Below are positions 25,956 through 35,631 of a stretch of DNA of 64,000 bases, piece by piece. The position numbers and the translations under genes were made by a program. Every line of letters begins with the position of its first letter. The stretch's first letter is position 1. Under the pieces are notes generated by a model. The model was not told the origin of the DNA. It saw nothing but the letters and a program-made list of their open reading frames with translations, and did not search any database. The stretch is from Bernardetia sp963719525 (GTDB taxonomy: Bacteria > Bacteroidota > Bacteroidia > Cytophagales > Bernardetiaceae). The DNA lies in assembly GCA_963719525.1 (NCBI GenBank), contig CAVRCG010000001.1:682001-746000 (forward strand). The letters are read 5' to 3'.

Positions 25956-27416
25956 ATGGATTTACATTGGATAGATATTAGTATTTTTGTTATTTATTTT
26001 ATTGCGCTACTGGCTATTGGTTTTTATTTTTATCGCACCAACAAATCAGATGAAGATTATTACGTAGGTGGGCGTGGACTTTCAGCAGGACATATCGGAC
26101 TTTCCGTAGTCGCAACCGATGTAGGAGGAGGTTTTTCGATTGGATTGGGTGGATTGGGTTTTACGATAGGCATTGCAGGAAGTTGGATGCTTTTTACGGG
26201 TCTTTTAGGTGCGTGGTTGAGTGCCGTTTATTTGATTCCAAAGGTTTATCCGATTGCTAGAAAGAAAAAACTGCTTAGTTTTCCACAAGCAGTTGAGCAT
26301 TATTACACACGAGATGTTGCGCTGGCAGCAGGAATTATTTCACTTATTGGTTATGTAGGTTTTTCTAGTAGTCAGATTTTGGCTGGTGCAAAACTGGCTT
26401 CTTCTGTTTTTCCAAGTGCTATTACGCTAGAGCAATCTGTTTGGATTATGGGCGTTGTGGCTGTTCTCTATACTGTTTTTGGTGGAATAAAAGCCGTTAT
26501 TTATACCGATACGGTGCAATGGATTATTTTGCTTACTGGACTTGTCGGAATTGGTCTTCCGATGGGTTATTTTTTTGTGGGTGGAATGGAAGGAATAAAT
26601 GAATACTTGCCTGCTGAGATGCTTTCCTTTGGTAATATTACCATTTCTCAAATCATAAATTGGTTTATTACGATTGTGCCGATTTGGTTTGTCGGAATGA
26701 CTTTATATCAACGAATTTATGCTGCAAAAGACGAAAAAACGGCTATTCGTGCGTGGCGAATTGCAGGTATTTTCGAATATCCCTTTATGGCTTTTATGGG
26801 TGTTTTGTTAGGAATGTTTGCCAAGGTGGCGTATTTGCAAGGAGCTTTTGCAGATGCAGGTTTTTCGGTGGCAACGGCTGGAACTAATCCATTAGATGCC
26901 GAAATGGGTTTGCCTCTTTTGCTTCGAACGATGCTTCCTGTTGGCTTAATGGGACTTATGCTTTCGGCTTATTTTTCAGCAATTATGTCGACGGCAGATA
27001 GTTGTTTGATGGCAGCTTCTGGAAATTTAATGACGGATATAATTGGTCGTTTCAAAAAGAAAATGGCGAGTAATTTGATTCTTTCTCAAGCTCTTACTTT
27101 TGTCATTGGTGCTTTTGCGATTGTGCTTGCGCTGCACATGCAGAACGTTTTGGAATTGATGCTTTATTCGTATGCGTTTATGGTTTCTGGACTTTTTGTG
27201 CCTGTTTTGGCGATGCTTTTTATTAGAAATCCAAGTCCTGCTGCTGCACTTGTAGCAATGATTGGAGGAGGAACAACGACACTTATTTTGATTTTGATGC
27301 AAAAATTAAATGGTCTGAAATTACCTTTTGATTTAGATGCAAATCTGTTTGGAATAACGGTTTCTATTTTGCTTTTTACAGTTGTTCATATTTCGGTTTC
27401 TAAGAATGTAAAATGA
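25956..27416 (+). CDS. Sodium:solute symporter (SSS family)
   Basis: 486 residues with about 13 transmembrane segments. The family motif DEDYYVGGRGLSAGHIGLSV near residue 32 and the SSS region GGIKAVIYTDTVQWIILLTG near 190 are clear, as is the C-terminal AIMSTADSCLMAASGNLMTD. It is an inner-membrane Na+-coupled transporter; the substrate (sugar, amino acid, proline or other) cannot be told. It ends with TGA. Confidence 0.93.
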   Translation: MDLHWIDISIFVIYFIALLAIGFYFYRTNKSDEDYYVGGRGLSAGHIGLSVVATDVGGGFSIGLGGLGFTIGIAGSWMLFTGLLGAWLSAVYLIPKVYPIARKKKLLSFPQAVEHYYTRDVALAAGIISLIGYVGFSSSQILAGAKLASSVFPSAITLEQSVWIMGVVAVLYTVFGGIKAVIYTDTVQWIILLTGLVGIGLPMGYFFVGGMEGINEYLPAEMLSFGNITISQIINWFITIVPIWFVGMTLYQRIYAAKDEKTAIRAWRIAGIFEYPFMAFMGVLLGMFAKVAYLQGAFADAGFSVATAGTNPLDAEMGLPLLLRTMLPVGLMGLMLSAYFSAIMSTADSCLMAASGNLMTDIIGRFKKKMASNLILSQALTFVIGAFAIVLALHMQNVLELMLYSYAFMVSGLFVPVLAMLFIRNPSPAAALVAMIGGGTTTLILILMQKLNGLKLPFDLDANLFGITVSILLFTVVHISVSKNVK

Positions 27417-27489
27417 TTTATGTTTGTCTTTCTTTGCTCTAATTTTTGTATATTGTACTCTATATTTTTAAAAAAAATAGTTTAAAATT

Positions 27490-27705
27490 ATGAACATAAC
27501 TTTCAAAACAAATAATTTGAATGATTTGGCTATGTTGGTTCAACTAGCAAAACGTTTGAATATAGAAGTAATAGAAAACAATGAACAAGAATTTGGTATA
27601 GATGAGCTTACCAAACTAAGTTTTGAGTCTTTTACAAACATTTGGAACACGAAAGAAGATGATGTTTGGGATAGTTTTTTTGATGAAACGCAAATTGAAA
27701 AATAG
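27490..27705 (+). CDS. Antitoxin-like partner of a MazF/PemK toxin
   Basis: 71 residues, acidic (ENNEQEFGIDELTKL, NTKEDDVWDSFFDETQIE), opening MNITFKTNNLNDLAMLVQLA. Its stop codon is followed directly by the ATG of a PemK/MazF-like gene, the normal antitoxin-then-toxin order. The acidic C-terminus would neutralise the basic toxin. The family is not recognised precisely. Confidence 0.7.
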   Translation: MNITFKTNNLNDLAMLVQLAKRLNIEVIENNEQEFGIDELTKLSFESFTNIWNTKEDDVWDSFFDETQIEK

Positions 27706-28047
27706 ATGAATAAATACAAACAAGGAGATTTAGTTTGGGTAAATTATCCTTATTCTGACGATTTTTCACAAAATAAAAAAAGACCAGCTATTATTGTTAG
27801 CAATAATGAATCAAACTCTTTGGATAATGATTATTTGCTTTGTCCAATAACAAGTAATTTGCGAAACGATATGTTTTCTTATTTTCTAAGAAATGAAAAT
27901 CTTTCAAGACCATTACCAAAACTTAGTGAAGTAAGATGTAACAAGATTGCCACAATAAGAGAAAATGTAATTATAGGAAAATTTGCTTCTCTTTTGAATA
28001 GTGAAATGTCTGATTTGATTGAAATAATAAGAAAAAGTTTTGATTAA
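27706..28047 (+). CDS. MazF/PemK-family endoribonuclease toxin
   Basis: 113 residues. QGDLVWVNYPYSDDFSQNKK, RPAIIVSNNES and LLCPITSN are the conserved strands of the PemK/MazF fold, with the Arg-Pro and Ser/Thr active-site positions kept. MazF toxins cleave mRNA at short sequences. The gene abuts its antitoxin partner with no gap. The length is normal, so it is likely functional. Confidence 0.88.
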   Translation: MNKYKQGDLVWVNYPYSDDFSQNKKRPAIIVSNNESNSLDNDYLLCPITSNLRNDMFSYFLRNENLSRPLPKLSEVRCNKIATIRENVIIGKFASLLNSEMSDLIEIIRKSFD

Positions 28048-28095
28048 TTTGATTACTTTCCTATAAACTAATAATTCCATTCTACTTTCTAATTT

Positions 28096-29304
28096 ATGCC
28101 AAAATTTTCACTCATTGTTCCTTATCGAAACCGAGATACACAGATTGTAAAACGCTGTTTGCTTTCTCTTCAAAATCAAAAGTTTAATCAAAGTTCTAAT
28201 CTTAGTTACGAAGTAATTTTTATAGATTATGGAAGTGATAAAGCTATTTCTGATGAATTAGAGTTTCTTTGTAAAGATTTGGATAAAGTAAATTATATTT
28301 ATACCGAAACGAGAGGAAAATTTTGGTGCAAACCAGAAGCTCTAAATCTAGCATTGAACCGAACAAAGGGAGATTATTTCCTAACTATTGATGTAGATAT
28401 GATTTATCTTTCTAACTTTCTAGAACAAATCAATATGTATGTAAAAGAAAATATAGTATTGCATTATCAATGCTATTATTTGCCTAAAAATTACAATTAC
28501 AAAAATTATTCAAAGGAATTAGAAACTGCTGATACGACAGATTTAGAAGTGAGCAGCAAACCAACAGCTTTAGGTATTTTTGTAGTAAAAACAAATGAAC
28601 TAAAAAGAATTGGTGGCTTTGATGAATTTTTTAAAATGTGGGGAATTGAAGACAAAGATATTCACTATCGCCTCTCCAGAAAACTAACTGTAAACTGGTT
28701 TCCAGTAAATATTTCTCCTGTTTTTCATCAATGGCATCCAGCAGCAAATAATCCACTAGCACAGCCAAAAGGTTGGGAAAAAATCGTAATCGACCATTAC
28801 CACAACAAATACGACAAACCAGAACTTACTATTCACAAAAAAACAAATGGAACAGAAATAGGAAAAATTTATACAAGAGAAGAGCGACCTGCTTTAGAAG
28901 TTTTTGAGAGAAACAAATTAGAAAATAATCTCATCGCTAATTTTAGCTTTGAATTTCCTATTGAAAAAGCCTATTCTGGTTTTGTAAGTCAGTTTATGAA
29001 ACTAGACAAAAACGAACCTCTTATTTTGAATCAATCCTTTTCTTTAATCGACGAAAAAGCAACCAGCAAAGCAGCAAAAGGCGTAAGAAAAATAAATAAT
29101 CTATTGGAAAAAGTAAAAGTTTCGTATAGAATGACCGAACTTTTAAAACATACCTACGGAAACATAGATTTTTATCAGGTGCGTGATTTTCTATTTTATT
29201 TTATCGTAGATTTTGAAGATTTTATTGAAGATTATTATTACAAACAAGAAAATGGAGAGAATGGAAAACCTGAAAAAATTACTTTGATTTTGTTTAGGAA
29301 GTAA
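28096..29304 (+). CDS. Glycosyltransferase family 2, galactosyltransferase-like
   Basis: 402 residues. The GT-A fold opens SLIVPYRNRDTQIVKRCLLS, has a DxD-type motif in FLTIDVDMIYLS and a Glyco_transf_7C segment GGFDEFFKMWGIEDKDIHYR that positions the acceptor and metal. About 170 C-terminal residues are not recognised. It acts in the cytoplasm on a sugar-nucleotide donor, perhaps for cell-surface polysaccharide. It is a single gene after the MazF locus. Confidence 0.85.
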   Translation: MPKFSLIVPYRNRDTQIVKRCLLSLQNQKFNQSSNLSYEVIFIDYGSDKAISDELEFLCKDLDKVNYIYTETRGKFWCKPEALNLALNRTKGDYFLTIDVDMIYLSNFLEQINMYVKENIVLHYQCYYLPKNYNYKNYSKELETADTTDLEVSSKPTALGIFVVKTNELKRIGGFDEFFKMWGIEDKDIHYRLSRKLTVNWFPVNISPVFHQWHPAANNPLAQPKGWEKIVIDHYHNKYDKPELTIHKKTNGTEIGKIYTREERPALEVFERNKLENNLIANFSFEFPIEKAYSGFVSQFMKLDKNEPLILNQSFSLIDEKATSKAAKGVRKINNLLEKVKVSYRMTELLKHTYGNIDFYQVRDFLFYFIVDFEDFIEDYYYKQENGENGKPEKITLILFRK

Positions 29305-29377
29305 ATAATACTTCTCATTTATTCCTTCGAAGTCTAAAGATTTTCTAAATTTACATATAACAACTTTCAAACTATTC

Positions 29378-29830
29378 TTATAATAACATTTGTAGTCGTT
29401 CTTTTATATCAGAAATTGTCCCATACATATCACCATTATCAGAAATCACTAAAATTTTATCAGAAATAGGCATTGGAATCTGTTCTATTCCTATTAAGAA
29501 CTGTTTTATTTTTTCAGTATTGTTATATAATACTTCTGGCTCACAATAAATTACAATAATTTGTTCTTCAAATTGTCTAGCTAATCTACCTCGCAGAAAA
29601 CTACCATAATTTGGCTCATCTTTTAAAATGTAATCAAATCCTTTAGGAATATTTTTTTTGTGTGCATCTTTAGCATCAAATAGTTCTCCATTTGGATATA
29701 TCCAAAAAACAAATTCAGGATATGTATGAGTAAATTCTTTAATCTCTTTTCTTCTACCTCTATATGTTTCTTGTAAAAATAGAAAAATACTTGCTGCTGT
29801 TTCCCTTGAAATTGATCCTACTGTTATCAT
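29378..29830 (-). CDS. Hypothetical protein, second gene of a small pair
   Basis: 150 residues with no recognised domain. The first half (LFLQETYRGRRKEIKEFTHT, FVFWIYPNGELFDAKDAHKK) looks like an alpha/beta fold with several conserved aromatic positions, and the end is IKERLQMLL. The 74-aa acidic protein encoded just upstream looks like an antitoxin, so this could be its toxin, but there is no family evidence for that. Confidence 0.55.
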   Translation of the reverse strand: MITVGSISRETAASIFLFLQETYRGRRKEIKEFTHTYPEFVFWIYPNGELFDAKDAHKKNIPKGFDYILKDEPNYGSFLRGRLARQFEEQIIVIYCEPEVLYNNTEKIKQFLIGIEQIPMPISDKILVISDNGDMYGTISDIKERLQMLL

Positions 29831-29876
29831 TTATTACTCTTAAATATTTTTAACATATTTCTTATTCTTATAATAA

Positions 29877-30101
29877 TCATTTATAATTGTGTTTCAAAAG
29901 TTCCTTCAATCCATTCATTGCTTCTTCTTCTCGTTCTTCATCTTCTGCCATAGCCTTATAACCTCTTTCAAGAATTTCATTTTCTTCAGCTTCTTTTTTT
30001 TCTTGAAATTCCTTAACGAGATTGTACATTTCTTGAAGTAACTCGTCTTGATAACTATCTATAATTCTAAATAATTCTAATTTTATTATCGCTTCTTCCA
30101 T
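29877..30101 (-). CDS. Small acidic helical protein, antitoxin-like
   Basis: 74 residues, mostly charged (QEKKEAEENEILERGYKAMA, EDEEREEEAMNGLKELL). The sequence ERGYKAMAEDEEREEEAM is common at the C-terminus of ParD/RelB-like antitoxins. It lies 46 bp upstream of the 150-aa gene on the same strand, suggesting an operon. Confidence 0.6.
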   Translation of the reverse strand: MEEAIIKLELFRIIDSYQDELLQEMYNLVKEFQEKKEAEENEILERGYKAMAEDEEREEEAMNGLKELLKHNYK

Positions 30102-30137
30102 TGTATTTTATGTTTTGGGTTCTCATAAATATACAAA

Positions 30138-30175
30138 AAAAACTGTTCAATAATAAAAATTATCAAACAGTTTTT
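30138..30175. terminator. Hairpin terminator, probably bidirectional
   Basis: Stem AAAAACTGTT/AACAGTTTTT around an 18-base AT-rich loop. It lies downstream of aspS and upstream of the 74-aa gene, both leftward, so it can end aspS transcription. Confidence 0.75.
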
Positions 30176-30225
30176 CAATACAACCGTTGTTGAGGTCTGA
30201 ACCGTCAACGAGGATTTTATTACTA

Positions 30226-32010
30226 TTAAGCCTTAGCTTTCAAATCAACTTTAATTTCTAATTCATCAAGTTGTTTTTCATCAATCTTAGAAGGTGCATC
30301 AATCATCAAATCTTTTCCTGCATTGTTTTTAGGGAAAGCAATAAAATCTCTTATACTCTGCTCGCCACCAAAAAGCGCACACAGACGGTCAAAACCTAAT
30401 GCAATTCCACCGTGAGGAGGCGCACCGTATTCGAAAGCGTCCATTAAGAAACCAAATTGAGCCTTTGCCTCTTCATCTGAAAAACCTAAGAACGACAACA
30501 TTTTTTCCTGTAAAGCTCTATCATAAATACGAATCGAACCACCACCAATTTCAACACCATTCAGAACCAAATCGTATGCATCTGCACGAACATCAGCAGG
30601 ATTTGAGTTTAATTTTTCCAAATCTTCTTTCTTTGGAGAAGTAAAAGGGTGGTGCATTGCAAACCAACGGTTTTCTTCTTCTCCCCATTCTAACAAGGGA
30701 AAATCAAGCACCCAAAGAGGTTTGTAATCGTCTGCTTTTCGAAGGTCTAATTGATTACCCATTTCCAAACGAAGTTCGCTCATCGCTTTTCTAGTTTTGT
30801 CTTTCTGACCTGCTAGAACCAAAATCAAATCTCCTGCCTTTGCATCAAAAAGCTCTGCCCATTTCTTCAAATCTTCTTCATTAAAGAATTTATCTACCGA
30901 AGATTTTAGTGTTCCATCTGCATTTACTTTCAAATAAATAAGTCCTGTTGCTCCAATTTGAGGTTTTTTGACAAAATTAGTAAGTGCATCTAAATGCTTA
31001 CGAGAATATTCTGCACAGCCTGTTGCATTTATTCCAACTACTAATTCGGCATCATCAAACACTTTAAAATTCTTTCCCTTCGTAACTTCGTTCATTTCCT
31101 TAAACTTCATTTCGAAACGAATATCTGGTTTGTCATTTCCGTAGGTTTCCATCGCTTCATCATACGTCATTCTATGAAAATCGTTTTCAATAGTTATTCC
31201 TTTGAGTTCTTTAAAAAGATACTTTAAAAGTCCTTCAAAATTATTCAAAATATCTTCTTGAGAAACAAACGACATTTCACAGTCAATTTGAGTAAATTCT
31301 GGCTGACGGTCTGCACGTAAATCTTCATCTCTAAAACAGCGAACAATCTGAAAATATTTGTCGTAACCAGCCACCATCAAAATCTGCTTAAATGTTTGTG
31401 GACTTTGTGGCAACGCATAAAATTCTCCAGGGTGCATTCTGCTAGGAACCACAAAATCTCGTGCGCCTTCAGGAGTAGATTTTATCAAAAATGGCGTTTC
31501 GATTTCCATAAAATCTTTTGCGTCTAAATACCTACGCATTGCTTGTGCCATTTTGTGGCGAAGCATCATATTATTCTGCAATTTTGGACGACGCAAATCC
31601 AAATAACGGTATTTCATTTGAAGCTCATCGCCTCCGTCTGTTTCGTCTTCTACCAAAAAAGGAGGCGTTTTAGAACCATTCAAAATCTCCAAATCAGTAA
31701 TTTTGAGTTCTACATCTCCTGTCGGAATATCTGGATTTTTAGACGTGCGTTCTATCAGTTTTCCTGTTGCCTTTATTACACATTCTCTACCCATTTTCTC
31801 TCTAACGAGTTCTAAAAGTTTTGGGTCTGTGCTATCTTCCTCCAAAAAAAGCTGCGTAATTCCGTATCTATCACGAAGGTCAATCCAAAGTAATTTTCCT
31901 TTATCACGAATACGACGTACCCAACCACAAAGGATAATTTCTTGATTTTCTTTTCCCTGTTTTTCTACGTCTGAAAGTCTTAGTTCTCCACAAGTATGCG
32001 TTCTTAACAT
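30226..32010 (-). CDS. aspS: Aspartyl-tRNA synthetase
   Basis: 594 residues, the normal bacterial length. N-terminal OB-fold anticodon domain (LCGWVRRIRDKGKLLWIDLR), class II catalytic core with motif 2 CFRDEDLRADRQPEFTQIDC, a GAD insertion domain at about 290-420, and motif 3 ALGFDRLCALFGG near residue 545. It charges tRNA-Asp with aspartate. The stop codon is followed by the 30138 hairpin. Confidence 0.98.
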   Translation of the reverse strand: MLRTHTCGELRLSDVEKQGKENQEIILCGWVRRIRDKGKLLWIDLRDRYGITQLFLEEDSTDPKLLELVREKMGRECVIKATGKLIERTSKNPDIPTGDVELKITDLEILNGSKTPPFLVEDETDGGDELQMKYRYLDLRRPKLQNNMMLRHKMAQAMRRYLDAKDFMEIETPFLIKSTPEGARDFVVPSRMHPGEFYALPQSPQTFKQILMVAGYDKYFQIVRCFRDEDLRADRQPEFTQIDCEMSFVSQEDILNNFEGLLKYLFKELKGITIENDFHRMTYDEAMETYGNDKPDIRFEMKFKEMNEVTKGKNFKVFDDAELVVGINATGCAEYSRKHLDALTNFVKKPQIGATGLIYLKVNADGTLKSSVDKFFNEEDLKKWAELFDAKAGDLILVLAGQKDKTRKAMSELRLEMGNQLDLRKADDYKPLWVLDFPLLEWGEEENRWFAMHHPFTSPKKEDLEKLNSNPADVRADAYDLVLNGVEIGGGSIRIYDRALQEKMLSFLGFSDEEAKAQFGFLMDAFEYGAPPHGGIALGFDRLCALFGGEQSIRDFIAFPKNNAGKDLMIDAPSKIDEKQLDELEIKVDLKAKA

Positions 32011-32052
32011 AAATCTATTTATTAAAGGCTTTTAATTTTATATCTTTTTTTC

Positions 32053-32101
32053 GCACCTTAAAAGGTACGCTACATTTTCACACTCTAAAGAGTATGCTAC
32101 A
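32053..32101. repeat. Two tandem REP-like hairpins with GCTAC feet
   Basis: GCACCTTAAAAGGTACGCTAC (one hairpin plus foot) and CACACTCTAAAGAGTATGCTAC follow one another in direct orientation. The second shares its stem with the ends of the 303-bp inverted repeat at 18287. They lie between aspS and the LRR gene. Confidence 0.65.
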
Positions 32102-32145
32102 TTTAATGCAAAGGTAAAATTTTTATGTTTGAAAACTAAATAATA

Positions 32146-33679
32146 TTATTCTTCAATTATTTCAATTTTGGTAGCCTCACTTTGTACTTCCAAGTCTGGA
32201 AAGTCTTCGTTTTTTATTTCACAATAATAAAATGCTTCATCTTCTTTTGTAACAGAATCAAATGTAAGTGTAGCGTTTTTTCCATTCTCTACTTTTTCAT
32301 AATGTTGAATAGTTACGCCATTACTTGTTCTTTCAAAGAAAGCTGCTTTATACCATTGATACGTATTTTTAGAGCCTTTTCTGAAAGCAGATAACTCAAA
32401 TTTTTCTCCAGTTGTTAGGGTTACTTTTTTGTCTTTTACTTCTTGTTCCTTTTGAGAATAATACCATAAATCCTTTTTATCTAAGGGGAAATTTTTTACT
32501 AATTGCTCCAAACTATAAAAATCTAAATAATTGTTAGAAGCATTTATAAATCCCAAATTAGGTAATTTGGTAACAAAATCAGGAATTTCTTTGAGCTGAT
32601 TTTTGTCAATGTGCAGACTTGTCAGACTCTCCAAACCACTTAATTCTTCTGGAACAGTCGTAAACAGATTATTCAACCATATGAAGCATTGTGAGAAGTT
32701 TTAGATTTTTTATTGTTTTGGGCAAACTGCTTATTTTATTTCCCTCAAAGAAGAGCCAACCTAAGTTTTTAAGATTTCCTATTTCTTCTATTATTTCGGT
32801 CAGTTGATTATCATTTATATCTAGTTTTTGTAATTTTGTTAGATTACCTATCTGTTTTGGAAGAATAGATATAGTGTTATCACTCACATCTAATGCTTGT
32901 AGGTTGGTCAAATCGCTTATTTTTGTTGGCACTTCTTTGATTTCATTTTTAGATATATTTAAATGACGGAGTTCTTTTAGAGAGAATATTTCTTTTGGTA
33001 TAAAATTCAATTTGTTATTGCTCACATCTATTGTTTCCAACTTAGAGAGATTTTGTAATTGTGTGGGCAATTTTTCCAACTTATTTCCATAAAGTTCCAA
33101 ACGTCTTAGCTTTGTTAGTTCTCCTATTCGTTCGGAAAGAAAGGCTAGATTATTATCGGCAAATTGAAAAACTTCCAAATTTGTTAAACTAAATAGTTGC
33201 TCTGGAACTTCTGTAAACTTATTTTTGGATAAAGCAAGGGCTGTCAGTTGAGTAAGATTTGCTATTTCTGTTGGAAGTGCAGCTAATTCATTTTGGTCTA
33301 AGTAAAGCCATCTAAGGTTTTTGAGATTGCCTATTTTGGGAGAGATAGAACTAATTTTGTTGCCATCAAAGTAAATACTTTGCAAATAAGAAAGCTTTTC
33401 TATTTCATCAGGAATAGAACCTACCAAATTATTCGTCTGTAGAGCAATCATAGTAATATGTCCGTTTTCTACACTTATTCCTCTCCAAGAATCACTAACT
33501 GTATTTTCAGATGGTTTTTGAGTACTATCCCAACCCAAGTTATTATCCCAATTATCGCCATTAGTAGCTTTATAAAAAGCAACTAATCCTTCATATTCTG
33601 CTGGCGAAACTTGTGCAGAAGTTTTTAAAATTGGGAACAGTAAAAAAACAATGAGAGAATAAAAGAAACAGTATTTCAT
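32146..33679 (-). pseudogene. Secreted LRR-Ig protein, frameshifted
   Basis: Signal peptide (FLLFPILKTSAQ), then YEGLVAFYKATNGDNWDNNL, the N-terminal cap common to secreted bacterial LRR proteins, about nine 23-residue leucine-rich repeats, and a C-terminal Ig-like domain (FYYCEIKNEDFPDLEV). The frame breaks at about 32669-32690 after LTMLHMVE; the next repeat (NNLFTTVPEELSGLESLTSL) continues in another frame. Two lost bases restore the repeat spacing. The intact length would match the 475-aa paralogue next door. Confidence 0.85.
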
Positions 33680-33751
33680 AATAAAATTATTGTGTATAAA
33701 ATCTAAACCGACTATGTAAGATAAGTTTTATTTATCAAAAATCAATTTATA

Positions 33752-35179
33752 TTATTCGCCAATTTTTACCCAAATCATTTTGCTTTTTAGTGTAAGGTCT
33801 GGAAATTGTGCATTCTTCACTTCACAATTATACATTCCTGCTTCTTCTTTTGTGATAGAAGAAATTATAAAATCTGATTTTGTAGCACCTTCTACTTTTT
33901 TGCTGTCCTTGAACCATTGATACATATTGCCTTTTCCGTTTATAGGAGCAGAAACGGTTACTGTTTGTCCGATTTGTGTTTCTATTTTTTCTTGTTTTAC
34001 GATATATCTTTCTTGATAACTGTAAAGGAAGTTCTCTACTTCTATCGATGAGTTTTCCATTATTTCTTCCAAATCAGCAAAATCCAAATAAGTAGAAGTA
34101 CAATAGATAGTTTCTAAATTTGGCAAACGAATAATTTCAAGAGGAATATTATCTATCTTATTTCCACTAAGCCCAAGATTTGCTAGATTTTGAAGTGTAC
34201 TTACCACTTTTGGAACAGTTTCAAAATTATTATCTCCCATATACAAATCTGTCAGTTTAACTAAGTTTTTCATACTTTCAGGAAGTGTACTAATTTTGTT
34301 TCCATCAATTTCGAACCACTCTAAATACATTAATTCTCCTATTTCATCTGGAATTTTTGTTATTTTATTTCTACTTAAAGATAATGTTTCTAGTTTTCTT
34401 AGAGTAATTATTTCTTTTGGAATTTCGGTCAATTCATTATCTGATGCTTCTAGCATTATTAGTTCCTTGAGTTGGAATATTTCGGATTGAAGCGTTGTAA
34501 ATTTATTTTGAGAAATCACTAATTCTTTTAGATTAGATAATAATTTTATTTCTGTTGGCAATTCTGTTAAGTTGTTTTCATACAAATAGAGTTCTTCCAG
34601 ATTAGAAAGTTTACTGATTTGTTTGGGTAATGAGGTAAGAGAATTTTCCGAAAACTCAAAAATTTCTAAATTTTCCATCAAAAAAACCTGTTCAGGAATC
34701 TTAGTTAGTTTATTACCAGAAAGAGCTAGAGAATAAAGACGAGTAAGATTTTTTATTTCTTGTGGAAGTCCTGTAATTTCGTTTTCTCTCAAACTCAAAA
34801 CCTCTAATTTTTGAAGCGTTCCAATTTTGGCAGAGATAGTATTTATTTTGTTACCAGAAAGACTCAAATAATCTAAATAAGATAATTTTTCTATCTCATC
34901 AGGAATACTTCCTACCAAATTATTATCGTACAAGTCTATTGAAGTAACGTGTTCTTCGCTTATTGAAATGCCCTTCCAATCTTCACTAACTGTATTTTCT
35001 GAAGGTTTTTGAGTAATATCCCAACCTGAATTATCTTCCCAATTCTCTCCTCCAGTAGCTTTATAAAAGGCAACTAATCCTTCATATTCTTGTGGAGAAA
35101 CTTGTGCAGTAGCTTCAAAAACAGAAAGTAATAAAAACAAGACAGCGAACAGAGAAATAAAATACTTTAAATATCTCAT
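33752..35179 (-). CDS. Secreted leucine-rich repeat protein with C-terminal Ig-like domain
   Basis: 475 residues, intact. Signal peptide (FISLFAVLFLLLSVFEATAQ), cap segment SPQEYEGLVAFYKATGGENW, about eleven leucine-rich repeats of the LxxLxLxxNxLxxIPxxI type, and an I-set-like domain with the Trp and Cys core (NMYQWFKDSKKVEG, GMYNCEVKNAQF). Probably surface or secreted and used for binding proteins or sugars. The neighbour at 32146 is a close tandem paralogue. Confidence 0.92.
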   Translation of the reverse strand: MRYLKYFISLFAVLFLLLSVFEATAQVSPQEYEGLVAFYKATGGENWEDNSGWDITQKPSENTVSEDWKGISISEEHVTSIDLYDNNLVGSIPDEIEKLSYLDYLSLSGNKINTISAKIGTLQKLEVLSLRENEITGLPQEIKNLTRLYSLALSGNKLTKIPEQVFLMENLEIFEFSENSLTSLPKQISKLSNLEELYLYENNLTELPTEIKLLSNLKELVISQNKFTTLQSEIFQLKELIMLEASDNELTEIPKEIITLRKLETLSLSRNKITKIPDEIGELMYLEWFEIDGNKISTLPESMKNLVKLTDLYMGDNNFETVPKVVSTLQNLANLGLSGNKIDNIPLEIIRLPNLETIYCTSTYLDFADLEEIMENSSIEVENFLYSYQERYIVKQEKIETQIGQTVTVSAPINGKGNMYQWFKDSKKVEGATKSDFIISSITKEEAGMYNCEVKNAQFPDLTLKSKMIWVKIGE

Positions 35180-35336
35180 AAGATAAAATGATTTTGCGTA
35201 GTGAATAAATAGAGTTGAATTTAATCAAATGTACATTATTTGTTTTGATGATTTGCTCCTTTTTTCATAAACGTTAGGTTTGGTTGTATAAATGGTAGAT
35301 TTTATTTGTTTAAATAAACGTTATTACGGTTATTTT

Positions 35337-35410
35337 TGTAGGTCAGTCTTCCAGCCTGACCAAGACGAATAAAAGCTATTTTTGATGTTCAGAAAAGATG
35401 TCTGAACTAC
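35337..35410. repeat. Inverted pair of GTAG REP-like hairpins
   Basis: GTAG then hairpin GGTCAG...CTGACC, and on the far side hairpin TTCAGA...TCTGAA then CTAC. The two feet face outward, as in a bacterial interspersed mosaic pair. The 450-bp gap between the LRR gene and prfA contains nothing else recognised. Confidence 0.65.
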
Positions 35411-35631
35411 GTGTAACTGACCGTGATACCCTTTAATGTTTATATAATTATCTTAGCAAATTTTCTTTTAAAACCAGTTCCAAAACGCATTACACTCAAA
35501 TTATTAATGTATATTTGTACTCAATTTTCAAAAGATAATTTTTATTCAAAAAATATTTTTGGATGATAAATTCTTTATAACTTAGTGGAATTACATTCGT
35601 AATTCGTAATCTTTAATTCGTAATTGTTCCC

